Shown here: piece after piece, positions 61,610 through 64,000 of the stretch
Numbering within the stretch: the stretch's first letter is position 1
Layout of the letters: each line of letters begins with the position of its first letter
Origin: Acanthochlamys bracteata
Lineage: Eukaryota; Streptophyta; Magnoliopsida; Pandanales; Velloziaceae
DNA: 64,000 nucleotides
Assembly: GCA_019914995.1 (NCBI GenBank)
Contig: CM034130.1
Location: 10,602,001 to 10,666,000, forward strand
Direction of reading: 5' to 3'
Notes under the pieces: generated by a model
The model's database searches: none
Seen by the model: the letters and a program-made list of their open reading frames with translations, nothing else
What the model was told of the DNA's origin: nothing
Program-made: the position numbers and the translations under genes

Positions 61610-62312
61610 ACTCTCTCTCTCTCTCTCTTCCTAAATCTGAAAATCTCTTTTTTTTCTTCAAGAAAATCTAAAAAACACTCTTCTTTCTTCAAGAAAATGT
61701 AAAAAGTCTCTCTTTCTTGAAGAGAATTCTGGAAACCAATACGTAAGAGAGCTGTCTTTTTCTCCATCTTCCTTTGCTTTCGCTGAGGTGGTGTTTTGCA
61801 GTGGTGGGCAACAGAAACGAGAAAAAAAAGAAAACAATTATTTTTCATGGCGGTCTTTGCAACAATAAAAATATTTCCAAATTCCTTTCTTTTATCATTT
61901 AATAAAATTCACGACAAAACTTAAACAGTAATATTTATTTTTATTAACTTGATAGATATATTTTTTATTTACAAAATAAATAGTACAGAATAAATTGTTA
62001 ATGAAGAGTTTCCCACTCAAGAAACTTATTATTCCGCTAGATGGGCTTCAACCCAACCCAAACAAACCATTTTAGGCGGTACTCATTGGGCCCATATAAC
62101 AAAATAGGCCCGTTTATATAGATATGAAAAGAATAGGACAAAAATGAAAAAGTCAATCGAGAGAGTTTGAACCGTTAGTTATTACCGTTATTGTAGGTGC
62201 AAACCAGCGGCTCTCCTTAAACACCAGCTCTACAAATAACGACAATAAACAACACCATGAAACCCTGTCTCTGTCTCTCTCTCACGGTGTGATCTCTCAA
62301 CAATCAACAGCA
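61610..62312. promoter_or_regulatory. Divergent promoter region, DUF1218 / Ole e 1-like
   Basis: About 700 bases between divergent start codons. A CT tract begins the DUF1218 leader (61610-61630), and another lies in the Ole e 1-like leader (62268-62283). Bases 61860-62000 are AT-rich. No ORF with family signature. Confidence 0.45.
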
Positions 62313-62931
62313 ATGACTTCTAAGTTCTTCGCCGTTGCCGCTGCCGTCTTCTTCTTCTCCGCTGTCGCAGCTTACGCAGCTGCTCCTACCACCTTCACCA
62401 TCCAGGGTCGCGTTTACTGCGATACCTGTCGCGCTGGGTTCGAGACCAACATCACCGAATACATCGAAGGTGACTGATTCTTTCTTATTGATTTATTGTA
62501 CTGCACTTTCAAATAGGTTTCTGAATTGGTTCAGCCTATGTAGTTGTAGTAGTGGTGTTTTGATTCGCCGAGCTGTAATTTAATGTTTGATGCATGCAGG
62601 TGCTAAGGTAGGAGTTGGGTGCCGCCATATCGACAGCGATGAAGTGCACCACCACGCTGAGGCGGTGACCGATAAGACAGGTACTTACTCCATAAAGATC
62701 GAGAACGATCACCAGGAAGAGATCTGCGAGGTTGCTTTGCTGGAGAGCCCCAGGCTCGACTGCAAGGAGGTCACCAACGGAAGGGACCGTGGCCGCGTGC
62801 TCTTGACACAGGAAAGCGGGATGTCTAGCGACATCCGGTACGCTAACCCCCTTGGGTACCTCAAGGCGGAACCCCTCCCTCAGTGCGGCGAGATCCTTAA
62901 GCAGTACGTGCTTCTGGAGGACGAGAACTGA
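62313..62931 (+). CDS. Pollen Ole e 1-like secreted protein
   Basis: Secreted cell-wall/extracellular protein of the pollen Ole e 1 domain family; function uncertain, with roles proposed in pollen tube or epidermal growth. Two exons, 62313-62469 and 62600-62931, 162 residues. A signal peptide (FAVAAAVFFFSAVAAYAAA) is followed by FTIQGRVYCDTCRAGFETNITEYIEGAKVGVGC, the Ole e 1 signature. KTGTYSIKIENDH follows, then later cysteines C (EIC), C (LDC) and C (PQC), making six in all for three disulfides. One N-glycosylation site (NIT) is visible. The start at 62313 is the first ATG in frame before the signal peptide. Coding GC content is higher than surrounding DNA. Confidence 0.93.
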
Positions 62932-63589
62932 AGCTAGCTAGCTGGTTTCTTCAGTTCGCCCTCACTACTCTATTATTATATATACATAATAACCACTTTG
63001 TTTGTAACCCATGCACGCGATCCATTACTTTTATGTTTCGCATCAATTGATTTATCGATTGATATTCCAGTAGCATGGGTACTGGTTTTCCCTTTGGAAG
63101 TTTTTCTTGTATGTTGTCATTCAAGAATGTCAGTATTGTGAAATTATTTTGAAGTTAGTTTGTTATAGAACTCACACAAGCTGATACAAGCGCAGGTGAT
63201 CAATCTGAAAGGATTCATATCGCTGATATACATGCGCTTGCCTGCAACTTAAAAAAAAAAATCCACATACAACCTGAAGCAACGAAAATAACTACAGACG
63301 TTATTGCTTTAAAAAATATTATTAAAAAAAAAAAAAGAAAAACTACAAGCGTTTAGTTATAAAAAAAAAACAACTAAAAACAGCACAACAAGGGCGTATT
63401 GAAGCTACCAATCACCTTTATGTCGTGGAGTCGAAAAGAACATGTAAGTTGCTGTATTTGCCAGTTACAACAAATTAATGTCATAACAAAATATGAAATG
63501 TGGTACAAGCCCCAAAATATAAAGATTCAGGATCACAAACTCTCCAAGGCTGAACGTTTAAGGGTCCTTTCAGTGTGCACAATAACAAC
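62932..63589. other. Convergent 3' UTR interval
   Basis: Holds the Ole e 1-like 3' UTR and, at the far end, the 3' UTR of the truncated gene at the window edge. Several A-runs at 63250-63370. No gene seen. Confidence 0.4.
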
Positions 63590-64000
63590 TCAATCAGCAT
63601 GGTCATTTACAGGTTGGGTATTTGAAAACAATGGTTCTCTTCTTTGGGGAAAGGGTGATGCATCACGGCCTCTATACTTCAGATCGGATGCTCCTCTAAA
63701 ACTAGAATCTGAGGAGGTCGACCTGAACGGAATGCCGGATCCGGCAGCATAACGAGAAGGTGAAATGTACCTTCTTGTTGGACCTCTAAGCCCAGAAGAC
63801 CTTAAATCCCTGAGCTCTGATGGCATTGACGATTCTCCAAAAGTTCTGTCACTAGGCCCAGGACCTAACAAACTGTCTGGAGGGGAATTTGACAAGGTAT
63901 TAAATGCCTCCTCTGGGGTCCAACCCAAAGCATCCTTCTTCTTCACATAGAATTGCCAAATTCCAATCAAGAAAAGTAAGAACAGCAGAGCTGGAGCGCT
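63590..64000 (-). CDS. C-terminal part of an unrecognised membrane-anchored protein
   Basis: Open reading continues in frame to the window end, so the start is outside. The visible 136 residues begin with a hydrophobic segment (ALLFLLFLIGIWQFYV) followed by KKKDALGWTPEEAFNTL. A long Ser/Arg/Pro-rich disordered tail (SELRDLRSSGLRGPTRRYISPSRY, YRGRDASPFPQRREPLF) runs to the TGA at 63592. This is a tail-anchor-like span with a cytosolic low-complexity end. The clean frame and codon composition support a real gene. I do not recognise the family; the internal TTG at 63970 is not a start. Confidence 0.65.
   Translation of the reverse strand, partial: SAPALLFLLFLIGIWQFYVKKKDALGWTPEEAFNTLSNSPPDSLLGPGPSDRTFGESSMPSELRDLRSSGLRGPTRRYISPSRYAAGSGIPFRSTSSDSSFRGASDLKYRGRDASPFPQRREPLFSNTQPVNDHAD

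Noticed and set aside
1..64000. CRISPR arrays, rRNA, tRNA, organelle insertions, intact transposons or viral genes
   Set aside because: No regularly spaced repeats, no cloverleaf I could complete, and no transposase, reverse transcriptase or capsid-like sequence was seen in either strand.

Overview
The window is nuclear DNA of a flowering plant, most likely a eudicot. Genes are split by short AT-rich GT-AG introns, intergenic DNA is AT-rich, and the content is plant-specific: chloroplast Cpn60 beta, a TOPLESS corepressor, a PLS-class PPR protein, a pinoresinol-lariciresinol reductase, an Ole e 1-like protein and a DUF1218 membrane protein. I could not name the species. I read exons by eye from splice sites and known family sequence. 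Every complete multi-exon model listed here has a CDS length divisible by three and ends at a stop codon.

Layout, left to right: the 5' part of a DnaJ/HSP40 gene (-); a TM9/nonaspanin membrane protein (+); chloroplast Cpn60 beta (-); the ERAD ubiquitin ligase HRD1 (+); a TOPLESS-related corepressor with 25 exons (+); convergent to it, an intronless RING-finger protein with an N-terminal LxLxL motif (-). Then 4.5 kb of AT-rich repeat DNA including a tandem duplication of about 0.64 kb; a PLR-type reductase (+); a PPR protein (+); a LEA-like probably mitochondrial protein (-); a lone unrecognised ORF (-); a 79-residue probably mitochondrial protein with a 1.6-kb leader intron (-); a PWWP-domain protein (-); DNA polymerase alpha subunit B with 16 exons (-); a small secreted six-cysteine protein (+); gluconokinase (+); a DUF1218 protein (-); an Ole e 1-like secreted protein (+); and the 3' end of an unrecognised gene (-).

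This is ordinary gene-dense euchromatin rather than a gene cluster, and the genes belong to different pathways. Protein quality control recurs (DnaJ, Cpn60, HRD1, a second RING protein), but I read that as chance. The most interesting signals are local: a perfect ERSE-I (CCAAT-N9-CCACG) upstream of HRD1; two E2F-type sites just upstream of the polymerase alpha gene, in an interval shared with the cysteine-rich peptide gene; an 18-bp perfect palindrome holding a telo-box, plus two short upstream ORFs, in the TOPLESS leader; an EAR-like motif on the RING protein next to TOPLESS; and a near-symmetric cysteine pattern (X10, X3, X11, X3, X10) in the secreted peptide. I found no CRISPR array, rRNA gene, convincing tRNA, viral gene or intact transposase.
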